A stretch of 64,000 nucleotides of DNA from Maniola hyperantus (Eukaryota; Arthropoda; Insecta; Lepidoptera; Nymphalidae). Below are positions 12,044 to 22,792 of the stretch, piece after piece; the stretch's first letter is position 1; each line of letters begins with the position of its first letter. The notes below the pieces were generated by a model that did no database searches, was not told the origin of the DNA, and was given only the letters and a program-made list of their open reading frames with translations. The stretch is from NCBI RefSeq assembly GCF_902806685.2, contig NC_048543.1, positions 10,450,106-10,514,105 of the forward strand, read 5' to 3'. The position numbers were made by a program, and so were the translations under genes.

Positions 12044-12462
12044 ACAGAGTGATATTGATTTAAAAAAAACAATAAAAATATAAGAGTAGGTATAATGTCT
12101 GCACAATCCTCCACAAAACATTTTAAAATTCAGTTCCGATTTTTTTTTGTCTAAAAAGTGTCACTCCAAATTGGAATCACTTTTTAAAATTGTTTTAGCT
12201 TTTACCAAATTACGGCCCGACAGCGCCAATTGTACGAGTTATTTACGACTTCAATAAAGTGAACCTTAAAATTGTTAATGAAAAGGTATTAAAACAAGCG
12301 GACCCCTCGTAAATAAACGGTGACAGTGCCCGCGAAAGAAAAATGCCACCCGGATTTGGACAAATTACAACACAGGAGGTACCTACTGTAATCAGTCGCA
12401 GTTTGTAATTAATCCTACATATGTATTTTATAACTACTTAGATGATGGATTTCGGATTTCGG
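12044..12462. other. Unassigned non-coding DNA
   Basis: AT-rich, nothing recognised. Confidence 0.4.
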
Positions 12463-12645
12463 TTTTTAATAAGCCATGGGAATTCTTTGATTTTCCGGGA
12501 AAAAATAGGATCCCGGGGAATATCCTTCCCCGGGATGCAAGCTATCTTTCTCTCTACTAAATTATGTCAAAATCTGTTAAACGGATTAGCCCTGAAAAGC
12601 TAGCAGATAGACTGACACACTTTTGCATTTATAATAATGATGATG
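12463..12645 (+). repeat. Short dispersed repeat R1, 5'-truncated
   Basis: Begins at GGGAATTCTTTGATTTTCCGGG. Contains CTTCCCCGGGATGCAAGCTATC, a GGATTAGCCCTGAAAAGCTAGCAG version of the conserved block and GACTGACACACTTTTGCATTTATAAT. The decoding-centre head is missing. Confidence 0.8.
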
Positions 12646-12714
12646 TATGTATTCCGACAATAATATAATTACAACAATCATTGATTTATGTAGTTATTGT
12701 GTTTGCTTACCTGA

Positions 12715-12912
12715 CTAACCTTTTCACGGCCCACCCGTTTATCCAATTTAGGACGAAATTGGGTAATAGTAGCTTGCATCAGACAGTAGCCTCTAGGCTA
12801 CTTTTTGTGCATCCTGCAGACGGACAAATGGTACTTTTATTCCGAAAAATTAGACTTCTCACAAGATTTTTATAACCTAATCCATTTGGAAGAAGTCCAC
12901 GAACATCAGCCA
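12715..12912 (-). repeat. Short dispersed repeat R1
   Basis: Reverse-strand copy: CCTTTTCACGGCCCACCCGTTTATCC, GGACGAAATTGGGTAATAGTAGCTTGCATC, GGCTACTTTTTGTGC, and a diverged head AGAAGTCCACGAACATCAGC. It lies 70 bp from the + strand R1 copy at 12.5 kb, so the two make a loose inverted pair. Confidence 0.75.
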
Positions 12913-13644
12913 GTGTAACGTTATTATAGACCACGGCAAATTGCGTGTATGAAATATATTTCTTCTAATTCATTTATTTGACTCATCACGTATTCAAGAC
13001 TCATGGTGGCGATAATTGGAAAAAGGCTCAGGTTTTAGCCGCAGCTGCCTCAGAAAATACCCTAAAGGGTTTATTAAGATATACCTTAGATACTACTAAG
13101 ATACCTACTAAGATATGAAAAATCCTAATTTTCGATCGCAGAGAAGGAAAACTATTGGTTTTTCGTTTGGTCTTTGTAACAAACAGTGAGTGAATTGTAA
13201 ATGTCAAAATATCTACAATGATAACATATAATTTATCATATTAACAATTCTCTCTCTAAGTTGTAAATATACACTAGTCTTTGTTAACTTAAACATTTTT
13301 ATACTCAATTTAAGTTTTTCAGACGTACCCACGTTAAACAAAAGGGGCATTGAAATCAAAATCAACGTCAGAATTCAGATTTTTCTATTCTTTGTCTATT
13401 GAACCTTTGCACATTCAAATGTAAGAGATATTTATTTTTCTAGTCTGATGCCCAATCTCACTACTTTCAGGGGCAAATCATTAAAAGAAAGCCTTTTATA
13501 ACCAACTTTCTAGTAATCATTTAAACCTTATTTATGTAAAACGTACATAGTCAAAATTAATTTAATACAAATATTTAATGTAGTCTATGATAAAACTTGA
13601 CTGGGCGACAACTTAACTATAAAATCTCTATCTATCTAGTTGAT
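12913..13644. other. Unassigned non-coding DNA
   Basis: No gene seen. Contains a short ACTAAGATA-type tandem near 13,085-13,120. Confidence 0.4.
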
Positions 13645-14048
13645 TTTTAGGGGTCCGTACCTCAAAAGAAAAAACCCTTGTAGGATCACTTTGCAGTCCA
13701 TCTATCTGTCTATTTATGTGTCTGTCAAAATCCTTTTGTGATGAATACGTGGAGGTATAAGTTAAAATTATGTATATCAAAAGCTTAGGTCAAGGTCCCT
13801 TAGAGCTGTAAAAATCAAGCTTCTAAATCAATGCCTATAAAAGAACATGTCCATTTGTGTCCCATTATAATGATACTCGCAAACATATCAAAATCTACTT
13901 AATAACCATTGACCTAAATCGTTAATTTAAACTTAGTGTCACATAAAAATACTTACAAACATAAAATATAATTTATAAGAATCCTTCCAAGGTACGAAAC
14001 CCTAGTGCGCGAGTCAGAGTCACACTTGGCCGCATTGGCCGGTTTTTT
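13645..14048 (+). repeat. Dispersed repeat with GGGGTCCGTACCTCAAAAG head
   Basis: Starts TTTTAGGGGTCCGTACCTCAAAAG, continues GTAGGATCACTTTG, TCTGTCTATTTATGTGTCTGTCAA, GTCAAGGTCCCTTAGAGCTG, and ends GCGCGAGTCAGAGTCACACTTGGCCG..GGTTTTTTT. This start and end pair defines a common lepidopteran non-coding repeat as I know it. A fragment of the same family lies at 18,852-18,945. Confidence 0.65.
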
Positions 14049-14339
14049 TACTATAGTCCTATCTCTACTAACATATTCTATGTCCATTGCATGGTCCAGC
14101 CATGGCAGGACATTCAACTCACGTTCTTCCGTTTCTTTTTTAAAGGGGAGCGGGAATGTGCCTCGACTAAAATTACAGTGCTTTCGCGAACCTCCTATGG
14201 TATTTTGATTTTCCTTTTTCATCTGGTATGCGACAGATAAAATTAACGGTGGTAAGCATTTTGTATATAAGGCAAAATAATACGAACAATTTTAGGAAGA
14301 TGTTATGTATAAAACATATTATATGCCACTACTACCAAT

Positions 14340-14545
14340 AATCCATACTAATATTATAAATGCGAAAGTGTGTCTGTCTGTCTGTCTGCCAGCTATGTCC
14401 GTCCCCGAGATGCAAGCTATCTTTGTACCCAATTTCCTCAAAATTGATTGAACGGATGGGCTGTGAAAAGCTATCAGACAGACAGACAGACAGACCGATA
14501 GACCGGCAGATACACTTTTGCATTTTTAATATTGGTATAGATCTA
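14340..14545. repeat. Fold-back R1 repeat
   Basis: The left arm is the R1 3' end on the reverse strand (TACTAATATTATAAATGCGAAAGTGTGTCTGTCTG). It is joined to a + strand R1 3' half (GAGATGCAAGCTATCTTTGTACCC ... GGATGGGCTGTGAAAAGCTATCAGACAGACAG ... ACTTTTGCATTTTTAATATTGGTATAG). The two ends form an inverted repeat of roughly 45 bp around a ~75-bp centre. Confidence 0.75.
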
Positions 14546-14697
14546 AAAAATCTAGCTAGGATAGCCAGTTCTTGATCTTGTAACATTTTTTGAAATTGTA
14601 TGTGCTTACGCCAACAAGCACGCAAATCGTTCAAGATCTAATCCATGGAATGTGTGTAACAAAGATAATAAGAAAATAAACGTTTTATTTATTTATT

Positions 14698-14880
14698 ACT
14701 AGCTGACCCGGCGAACTTCGTACCGCCTAACAGTCAACATTTAACCCAAAAGAAAAGTGTTGTTAAATTTTTCGTTCCGTAAGAACCATCCTCGTACTTC
14801 AAGGATTATTATAAAAAAAGAATTAGCGAAATAGGTTCAGTTGTTCTCGAGATTTGCGCTTAGCAACACATTCAGCGATT
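14698..14880 (+). repeat. Short dispersed repeat R4
   Basis: Begins CTAGCTGACCCGGCGAACTTCGTACCGCCTAACAGTC. Contains CGTAAGAACCATCCTCGTACTTCAAGG and AAAAAAGAATTAGCG, and ends TCTCGAGATTTGCGCTTAGCAACACATTCAGCGATTCA. A second copy on the - strand is at 36,838-37,024. Confidence 0.82.
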
Positions 14881-14892
14881 CACTAGCTAGCG

Positions 14893-15130
14893 CTAGCTTA
14901 TGCTCGCGACTTCGTCCGCGTGGACTACACAAATTTCAACCCCCTATTTCACCCCCTTAGGGGTCGAATTTTCAAAAACCCTTTCTTAGCGGATGCCTAC
15001 GTCATAAAAGCTATCCGCATGCCAAATTTCAGCCCGATCCGTCTAGTAGTTTCAGCTGTACGTTGATAGATCAGTCAGTCAGTCAGTCAGTCAGTCAGTC
15101 ACCTTTTCCTTTTATATATTTAGATAGAGA
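14893..15130 (+). repeat. Short dispersed repeat R3, near full length
   Basis: CTTATGCTCGCGACTTCGTCCGCGTGGACTACAC start, CCCCTATTTCACCCCCTTAGGGGTC, GCCCGATCCGTCTAGTAGTTTCAGCTG, and a (CAGT)n run at ~15,074-15,102 before ATATATTTAGATAGAGA. It abuts R4, and CTAGC words at the joint suggest that one landed in or beside the other. Confidence 0.88.
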
Positions 15131-15591
15131 TGTTCATCTTTTTTTAGAAATAAAGTTTTATACAAATAGAAGTGACTGTCAAAATCATAATTCTTCCTTT
15201 TGGATTTGCCGTAGTCGGATAAAAAAAAGAAAAAATAGGTATAGTACAAGAAAACTGAAAAGTTCGTGTCAAGTTACGATTACAGACGAATGGATTCTAA
15301 AGAAACAGAAAGAAAGATACTTACCTACTGAACGGCTACAGAATACAAGTAAACTCGTCTCTCCGTGGGAACACACAGGTGGAGTCTGGTTGCTCGACAA
15401 CTTTTTAGAAAACTTAGAAAGTTTAGTACCTCCCCAATCCAATTACATTACCTCTTGAGTGATTTCGTGTCGTTTGAAGGATCACAGTTAGGCAAGCGTC
15501 CAACTGTCCTTCACAATTTACTCAGGTCATAAGATTTCGTATTTTTAACAACGTAATATTAAAAAATACATTTTTATTATCAATCAGCAAA
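15131..15591. other. Unassigned non-coding DNA
   Basis: An open frame of 131 codons runs from inside R3 to 15,458. Its product matches nothing I know and its start lies in the repeat, so I do not call it a gene. Confidence 0.4.
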
Positions 15592-15796
15592 TCCTACTAT
15601 AATATTATAAATGCGAAAATGCGAGTGTTTGATTTGTCCTCCTTTTACGTCACAACGGAGCAATAGATCTGGAATCAAGAGATTAGTCAAAGATCTGGAA
15701 TGTGATACAAGCTGCTTTTTATCCCGGGATATCATCTAAGTTCAAACGGGGTTTTTAAAAACCTAAGTCCACGAGAACGAAGTCGCAGGCATCATA
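15592..15796 (-). repeat. Short dispersed repeat R2
   Basis: ATAATATTATAAATGCGAAAATGCGAG, then CGTCACAACGGAGCAATAGATCTGG, TTTTTATCCCGGGATATCA and AACCTAAGTCCACGAGAACGAAGTCGCAGGCATCAT. This is the reverse complement of R2, with internal duplication around AGATCTGGAAT. Confidence 0.78.
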
Positions 15797-15807
15797 ATAT
15801 TGTTAAA

Positions 15808-15930
15808 ATCATCACCATCATTATCAATCCATTGCCGACGCCCGATTGCCACTATTAAGCACGGGTCTCCTCTCAGAATGAGAAGTGGCCATAGCCATCA
15901 CGCTGACCATGTGCCGATTGGCAGACCTAT
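15808..15930 (-). repeat. SINE-A fragment
   Basis: ATCATCACCATCATTATCAATCCATTGCCG, ACGGGTCTCCTCTCAGAATGAGAAG, GCCATAGCCATCACGCTGACCATGTGCCGATTGGCAGAC: the SINE-A 3' half on the reverse strand, directly beside R2. Confidence 0.78.
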
Positions 15931-16855
15931 ACTTACTTATAATTATTTTACAATACAATTATTATAATTCCATTTTTATATTGGTTTCTACTGCAAAAGA
16001 CAAGCAAGACTTTTAATATCGAAACACAATGAACTTTGTTATTATTTTTATACGCCATTGTTACTTACAGCTGAGTGGAACTTATGAATCATTTATTCTT
16101 TCCTCCGGCGTCGCAGATTAAGAAAACAATGGATGACAATCTATCAACAGGCAGTCCATTTAGAAGACAAAAGCTGGAGACGATCTCTGTGAAGTGGTGC
16201 GTTTTATATTATATTTATCTTTAATTACTACACGAACGAAAAAAGAATAAAGCCGATCCCAAAAATAATGACGTGATCCGCCGCAGAGGGAAAAAGTGTA
16301 CGGAAAAACAAATAACGATTTTCTTTTGTTGGCTTATTATTCTCTAGAGTATTCATTACTTGTGCCTTGGAGAGGTCTCGGTGCGTTTTCTCAAGTATGG
16401 ATTATCGCAAGGCAGTCGCATTAGCAGAACAAACTTTTCTCAAATTCAGTGACCAATGTATAAAAGGTTATACTTATAAAGAACAAATTTAATATTTAAA
16501 AATACCTATTGCGTGTTTACTTTATCTTCGAGGATTTGCTTCTTTGAAATGTGAAAAGTTGTATGAGAAACTCAATTCTGTTTATGTAGATTTAGTTTTC
16601 AGTGGCCAGATGGCATTTGGCATTGTTTTGTCTAGCATATTGTTGAGTGTCTTTTGAAAAAAATGATTTCATGACTATGAAGGCCCCGGCCATTGTTGCA
16701 CACGCTATGCACGGATGGTGTGTGTGTGCGTGTGTATGTGTATTGTGTAGACAGGATTGCATGATATCACTATTTATTTTTTACAGAAAACAACAAGCGT
16801 AGTGTGTCCGTCCGTGACTAAAGTCAGACGCAAGTATGACATCAGCAGCCAACTG
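15931..16855. other. Unassigned non-coding DNA
   Basis: AT-rich with a GTGTGTGTGCGTGTGTATGTGTAT run near 16,718-16,745. A TTTTTTTACAG|AAAACAAC at ~16,775-16,788 looks like a splice acceptor but leads into no recognisable exon. Confidence 0.4.
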
Positions 16856-17391
16856 ACGATTGACAACCTCCCTAGCGCAGTGGCGAGCGCTGCGGTCTTA
16901 CAAGTAGTCCCGAGTTCATTTCTCGGCAGGGGCAATTTGTAAAATATATAAAACTAGATGATGCCCGCGACTTCGTCGGCGTGGATTTAGGTGTTTTAAA
17001 AATCCCGTGGGAACTCTTTAATTTTCCGGGATAAAAAGTAGATGTCCTTCCCCGGGGTGCAAGCTAACGCTGTACCAAATTTCGTCAAAATCGGTAGAAT
17101 GGATGGGCCGTGAAAGGCTAGCAGACAGACAGACAGACACACTTTCGCATTTCTAATATTAGTATGGATTTTGTCTGGTCTGGTTTGGTGGGACTTGGGA
17201 GGCTATGGCCGTGGCATAGTTACTTTACCACCTTACCGGCAAAGCCGTGTCGCCGAGCGATAGCGTTCCGGTATGATGCCGTGTAGAAACCCTTTCCAAA
17301 TGTGCCCGCTTTTAACTTGGAACCAGACTGCATCATTATTTACCACCAGGTGAGATTACAGTCAAAGGCTAGTTTTTAAAGGAATAAAAAA
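16856..17391 (+). repeat. SINE-C split by an R1 insertion
   Basis: The tRNA-like head (CCTCCCTAGCGCAGTGG ... GAGTTCATTTCTCGGCAGGGGC) ends near 16,950. The body resumes at ~17,171 with TGTCTGGTCTGG..GGTGGGAC, TACCGGCAAAGCCGTGTCGCC, AGCGTTCCGGTATGATGCCGTGTAGAAACC, and the ACCACCAGGTGAGATTACAGTCAAAGGCTAG tail. Compared with the uninterrupted copy at 20,890-21,211, the gap is filled by R1. Confidence 0.82.
16952..17170 (+). repeat. R1, full length, inside SINE-C
   Basis: Best R1 example here: ACTAGATGATGCCCGCGACTTCGTCGGCGTGGATTTAGG, CCCGTGGGAACTCTTTAATTTTCCGGGATAAAAAGTAG, CCTTCCCCGGGGTGCAAGCTAACGCTG, GGATGGGCCGTGAAAGGCTAGCAGACAGACAGACAGACACAC, TTCGCATTTCTAATATTAGTATGGAT. It is younger than its SINE-C host. 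Confidence 0.88.
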
Positions 17392-18287
17392 GATTAGTCA
17401 GAATTATTAAGGTTTCTAGAAGGATTTAGCCGTGCGAAGCCGCTGGATGTCTCTAGCTTTATCCCGAAATATTACCCTATTTCCCCAAGTGTACACAATA
17501 GCTGAACTGATGTTTATCGAACGAGCGCCATCTAGCGTCCGTCAATCGCACGGCGTTATATTGACGGTGCTGCTGTCACGCACAATATTACTTCCAAGCT
17601 ACTGCGTGTGGTGTCACTGAGAGAGGTGTATTGAAAAATATTTGTGATGCTTTGGGTCGGGCTTCATGAGTTTATAGTACTTACAATGGGACTTTGTTTC
17701 GTAATCTTAGTAAAATATGGTGCGAAAACCATTGCGAAGCCAAGATGAGGTGTTAGTCAGCTAGTATCTACTATTACATTGCATAAATCTGACCATGAAA
17801 TATTTGAGTGAGTGGCAACCTCATTATTGTGAAATTCCCACTTTCCATTGCAGTAGCTAATTTAAATTAGATTCAATATAAGGAATATTATCACATTCTT
17901 GGTATTTATTAAGACACTTTAAATTCTACGATTGGATATTTTTTAATAGGAAAATAATAAAATATAGCCTCATTCATCGCTAGCACTCGGACGTCAGCTT
18001 TAGTTTCCCCGACTTTGAAAGATGATTGAACTTGATACTCGATAATAGCGATTTTTCACGCTCTATGCGAATGTGAAAATAGCTGAAATAAGATTTCCTT
18101 CAAATTATATTACAAAATATTACGCTTTATAACTAGGTGTATAGATTTGCGTTTTATTGCAATCATAATATATAGTATTTATGCTGCCTAAAGTGGAAAT
18201 CTTCTGCCTAGAAGATGATTTTTTACTCTCTCAGTCTGGGTGATACCTAATGAAAAGATTTCCGGAAATATAACTTTATATCACTAC
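17392..18287. other. Unassigned non-coding DNA
   Basis: Contains GAGCGCCATCTAGCGTC near 17,520, a word common in lepidopteran non-coding DNA. No gene supported. Confidence 0.4.
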
Positions 18288-18571
18288 GCTTAGTAAAAGA
18301 TTTTACGTCTCACCAAACGTTGCTAGAATTCAAGAGTGAAAAACTTTACCAACAAAGTAAAATGGACCTAAAGAGCCTTGACATGAAGTCAAAAATTCAA
18401 TGCCACTGATTTTAATTTCGCAACGGTTCCGCTTGGAGCGCTGGCTGTAGATGTGTAGACAAACTTGAGTTTTAAAACAAGGCAGTTAAGATCCAGTATA
18501 CTATAATGCGGAAGTTTTTCGACACTCGAATACTACCAACGTTGGTGAGACATAGAATCTCGTACTAAGGG
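18288..18571. mobile_element. MITE-E copy 1, ~60-bp terminal inverted repeats
   Basis: The left arm 18288-18350 (GCTTAGTAAAAGATTTTACG, TCTCACCAAACGTTGCTAGA, ATTCAAGAGTGAAAAACTTT) pairs with the reverse complement of 18510-18571 (CCTTAGTACGAGATTCTATG, TCTCACCAACGTTGGTAGTA, TTCGAGTGTCGAAAAACTT). The interior has no reading frame. The copy at 22,793-23,233 shares both arms and the internal word TTCAATGCCACTGATTTTAA. Superfamily unknown. Confidence 0.75.
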
Positions 18572-18851
18572 TACTGAACCAATAACATAACGTAGAGACA
18601 GGTATAAAGATTATGCGCCTGATAAATTCAGCTTGACTGTTTTGTCCCAAATAAAAGAATTTTTAGAATAAGCCTAAAACTAAAAGCTAAATGAAATTAT
18701 TATAAATTGTATGAATGTGAAAATGTAATAACACAAAATTATGGTATAAAATCAGGTAGGTAAACCATTTGTAAGATTTCTCTTATTTTAACACGTTTTT
18801 TTATGAATAGTAGAAAGTATAAGGTAAAATGCTAACAGATAATTTCTTTGA

Positions 18852-18945
18852 TAAGAAAAAACCGTATAGGATCACTTCGTCGTCATTTGTCGGTCAATAT
18901 CCTTTTTGCCAGGAATGCGTGATCAGGGATATCAAGTTAAAAATA
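18852..18945 (+). repeat. Fragment of the GGGGTCCGTACC repeat family
   Basis: AAGAAAAAACCGTATAGGATCACTTCGTCGTC, GTCGGTCAATATCCTTTTTGCC, AGGAATGCGTG, GATATCAAGTTAAA: the middle of the family seen in full at 13,645-14,048. Both ends are missing. Confidence 0.55.
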
Positions 18946-20061
18946 TAAAAAAATATAAAAATTATCAAGTGTCCTAAGACATTAAAAAATAATGCAATTT
19001 TATAATAATATTTTGACACTCTGTTACAGTTAGAAACACGGATCAAAATTCGTATAAACGTATTACTTAATCAAAAGATTTAATGAACTCGTCTGGAATA
19101 TATACGAGAACTCAGCAAAATATACCTTTTTCAAAATTTGCATCGCAAATTTAAGAGCAATTATAGAATTGATATTTCGAGTTTTGCGCTACGAAATCGC
19201 TTTATCCCTTTGTCTGCAGTTTTTAATCTTTTTTAAGCCAGAATATTAATTAATATACCTGTCTATTAAAGTTTTGTAATTAATTTTAATCTTTTAATAT
19301 CGGTCTTTTAGCTTTTCTCAAATTCATTATAAGGGTCAATTTATGACATTATCGTCATCTTCATTTCACTTCACCTTTTTAAAAGTAATTTTTATGTACA
19401 AATACACGTCTTCTACAACTGATGTAGGACAGATTATTTCCTCGCTAAAAAGATAAATTCCAGTCTTTTTATTTACTCGTTTATAATATTTTCAGTGTGG
19501 CATTTTACTAAGTGTCAGTACGCGTTCTTGTATAACCCTTACAGCCATTCAGACAAATTGTTCGTTGGCGCAGAAACGGAACCCCATTGTGCCTAACGCA
19601 GCCCTGAATAATCATTAAGTATTATTACTGCAGAAAATCTCATATTAATGTAAATTAAGGCGGGATGAATGCGATTGTTTTGAGCTTTTGTCTGGTGTCT
19701 TTCACGCGTGAGTACACGCTAAAATAACAAATTATATGTAATGAGATTTGCTTAGTAATTTTCAAATTCAAATGGTACCTATTATAAAATTTTACTGGAT
19801 GAGACAACTTCGAACTTATTTTTTTTTGTGTCAGATTTAGGTGATATCGGAAATGGATTTTAAAGGTATCTACCTAATTAAAAAGCAAGCTCTTTGTGCT
19901 ACGGCATCTGAAATGAAAAATGAAATGAAAATCCATGATTTAGAAATATTTGAATATGTTGAGTATGAAAAAGGATAGCTAAAATAGCAATCAATAATAT
20001 TATGTCAAAATCTATTGCCCACTTTATTAGACCATTTATTTTTTGAAATTATAATAATCTA
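18946..20061. other. Unassigned non-coding DNA
   Basis: AT-rich, no gene or repeat recognised. Confidence 0.4.
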
Positions 20062-20195
20062 AACATATAAAAGTTTGTTGTGACTGACTGACTGAATGAC
20101 TAATCTATCAACGTACAATCTTAACCGCTATGGTAAGAAACTTGAAACTTTGGCAATAGGTTTCTTTTATAGCACTTATTTTTAACGCCCTTGAG
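20062..20195 (-). repeat. R3 fragment, diverged
   Basis: ACATATAAAAGTTTGTTGTGACTGACTGACTGAATGACTAATCTATCAACGTACA marks the R3 3' end on the reverse strand. The remainder is only faintly similar (GCCCTTGAGGAGGTTAA). Confidence 0.6.
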
Positions 20196-20780
20196 GAGGT
20201 TAATTAATGGATGTTTCCAGTTCAAGTTATGTTCTAGAAAATTGGTATTTGAGTTAACTTTATTAACTCATGTGTCTTACTCGCACCTGACACACGTGAA
20301 CTTAAATCATGTGTGTCAGGATTTTTAGAAACTCCAACCCCAAGTGGCTTAAATGTAGAATGAAAGTTATTACCTATTTCAGTCGTCAGTCCGTTATTTT
20401 TCAAGTTAATTATATCCATGAAATTTGATATTTTGGAATTCGGTTGGAATTAAAAGAAATACTTGTTTTAGTTTACACCGATTTAAAAACATTCCACTCA
20501 ATTGAAGCCGGGGCGCGTCAGCTAGTCTTAATAATATCTACTTGTATTCGGTACTAACTTAATAATATTGTTAAACTATGACATTAAGGAGGTTTGAATA
20601 CTAAATCTAATTACTAGTAAAGGTTTCCTACCGTCTGGCTCGGGGCGGGCGCTGAGCCAAGCTAAATTCCAAGCTAAATTTCAAACTCATAATAATGTAT
20701 ACGAGAAACATTATATTATGAGCCAGGATGTTGAGTACTCCGCGCCGTACTATAGTACATTATATTATGAGCTAATATTT

Positions 20781-20886
20781 ATAGCCTAATGGCTAGGACG
20801 TCCGACTCCTAATCGGAGGTCGGGGGACCGATCCCAGGCCACACATCCAACTTTTCGGAGTTCTGTGCGATCATAATGATGATGTT
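20781..20886 (+). repeat. SINE-A with complete tRNA-like head, body deleted
   Basis: AGCCTAATGGCTAGGACGTCCGACTCCTAATCGGAGGTCGGGGGACCGATCCCAGGCC folds as a tRNA-like unit with an A box (TAATGGCTAGG) and a B box (GGACCGATCCC). CAACTTTTCGGAGTTCTGTGCG follows and then jumps straight to the GATCATAATGATGATG tail, so most of the body is missing. The tRNA-like part lacks a proper acceptor stem and is not a working tRNA gene. Confidence 0.75.
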
Positions 20887-20889
20887 GAA

Positions 20890-21211
20890 CTTTGACGATC
20901 TCCCTGGCGCATAAGCGCTGTTGTATTATTAGTGGGAGGTCCAGGATTCGATTCCCGGCAGGGGTTTGGAATTTTATAATTTCTAGTCTGGTCTGGTTGG
21001 GAGGCTTAGGCCATGGCTAGTTACCACCCTACCGCTAAAACCGTGCCAACAAACGATTTAGCGTTCCGATACCATGCTGTGTAGAAATCAAAGTGGGTTT
21101 AATAAAAACTGCCATACCCCTTCCGCAGGTTAGCCCGCTTCCATCTTAGACTTCACTTACCACAAGATAAGATAGCAGACAAGGGCTTACTTGCATCTGA
21201 ATAAAAAAAAA
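20890..21211 (+). repeat. SINE-C, full length
   Basis: tRNA-derived head (ATCTCCCTGGCGCATAAGCGCTG ... GGTCCAGGATTCGATTCCCGGCAGGGG, with B box GGATTCGATTCCC), body TAGTCTGGTCTGGTTGGGAGGC, GGCCATGGCTAGTTACCACCCTACCGC, GCGTTCCGATACCATGCTGTGTAGAAA, CTGCCATACCCCTTCCGCAGGTTAGCCCG, and an A-rich end at GAATAAAAAAAAA. It would be transcribed by RNA polymerase III if active, and needs LINE proteins to move. Confidence 0.85.
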
Positions 21212-21410
21212 ACTGTATATAAATAAAAGGAAGACCTAACTTATTATCAAGGTACAGCTCAAACGCTGGGTCTACATTTTGAGATTTAAGAAAGGATTTT
21301 CAGGAATTCCATCTCTCCCTTTCATCTCTTTATTCCTCGGTTAAAGTTTTTTATTTGGCGATTTAAAAATCTTTCATTGTATCCACTAGAAAACATATTA
21401 ATTTTGCATA

Positions 21411-21624
21411 AATGATGATTTGACTTCGTCCGTGTGGAATTGGGTTTTTAAAATCCCGTGAAAACTGTTTGATTTTGGGATAAATAAATAAAATTTATGT
21501 CATTTTCTTGGTCCCTAACTATAAGTATATTCATGCAAAATACTACGTCAATCTGTGCTCCGATTGTAGGATAAACCAACATATCATCAAACAAACCCAC
21601 TTTCACATTTATAATATTAAGTAT
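21411..21624 (+). repeat. Short dispersed repeat R2
   Basis: TGACTTCGTCCGTGTGGAATTGGG, TTTAAAATCCCGTGAAAACTGTTTGAT, then R2-specific TTGGTCCCTAACTATAAGTATATTCATGC, CTCCGATTGTAGGATAAACCAAC, AAACAAACCCACTTTCACATTTATAATATTAAG. Moderately diverged. Confidence 0.78.
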
Positions 21625-21944
21625 ATTGTAGAAAAAAAGTTTTGATCCATCCTGTTTTTAATAGCTCTTGTACTGACAATGTTTTCAGATATTCAAGTAG
21701 AGAAAGTCTGACTATTTGGCCGCATCCAGTCAAAAACGTATAATTCGAGTAGAAAGGGTCGACCGCGCGTACCGAATTTCAAGTACCCACCGCAGTGCTA
21801 CGCGCTTCGTAGCACGGCTACGACAGAAATGAAATATAAAATTTGCTACTATCAGAGATCAATAATATGTAGGGTACTTTAAACACTTCAAATTGATAAA
21901 AAAACTAACAGGTTATTCAAGATTTTGTCAGTGTCATTGTAGAT

Positions 21945-22136
21945 TTTTTAATAACCTCGTCGGAACTCTTTGATTTCCTGGGATACAAATGAGCCTATTT
22001 CCATCTCCGAGATGCAAACTTTGACGTCCAAAATGTCCACGTCAAAATAAGTTTAACCTAGGTATGAGCCGTAAAAATATAATAAACAGACAGACAGACA
22101 AACTCACTGTCCCATTTATAATATGTATTAGTACGG
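21945..22136 (+). repeat. Short dispersed repeat R1, 5'-truncated
   Basis: TCGGAACTCTTTGATTTCCTGGGATACAAATGAGCC, ATCTCCGAGATGCAAACTTTG, GAGCCGTAAAAATATAATAAACAGACAGACAGACAAAC, CATTTATAATATGTATTAGTACGG. Confidence 0.75.
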
Positions 22137-22792
22137 TTTTTCAAGACGGAAAGGCCAACGTTGTGAACAAAATTATTGAAACAAAATTCGTTTTGCAATT
22201 TTTTTAATTCAAGTTTTGTCATTCCGAAAGTATAATACCTATTATCTTACTAGTATAGAAAACAATGTCAACATAGACATTTCAATATTTGAAGAATTTG
22301 CAATTCATAGCTTTTTATTCGCGCTTAATTGCTAGTGGAAGAAATATTGAATGGGATCGAATTTGCTTTCATTTAAAAAGAAAATCGTTTTTCGTACTAT
22401 TTGAGTATTCATACTGTGTACGCTAAAAGCCGTTTTTTTCATCTATTTGCTTTAATATTGAAATCGCATATTTTTGGATTGCTCCCCCATAATTGCCAAC
22501 ACAGAGCTTACAGCATTTCGTTAAAAATGTTAAATACAGAAACATAATGAAAGTCAATAGAGCTTTAGTGAGTTTTTAATATTTATTACAATCTTTTGTT
22601 TTTCTTAATTCAAACCTCAAGCTTGTACTCTCGTTCGAATAATATTGCAATGAATGCGGCATTCAACGAAAGCTTGATAGGTACTCGTATATCGAAAAGC
22701 TATGTTGTGAAATTTGAGGATTAAAATTTAAATCGAGTCCACACCGAATACGTGAAACGAAATAAGTATGAATATGAATGGAGAATCAGTGG
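22137..22792. other. Unassigned non-coding DNA
   Basis: AT-rich, nothing recognised. Confidence 0.4.

Noticed and set aside
15063..15458. 131-codon open frame
   Set aside because: Starts in the (CAGT)n tail of R3 and has no recognisable product.
16775..16835. Host exon after a TTTTTTTACAG acceptor
   Set aside because: The following ~45 bases give no recognisable peptide and lead into a SINE; no matching exon nearby.
20781..20840. tRNA gene
   Set aside because: A and B boxes and an anticodon-like arm are present, but there is no paired acceptor stem, and SINE-A body and tail follow; it is a SINE head.
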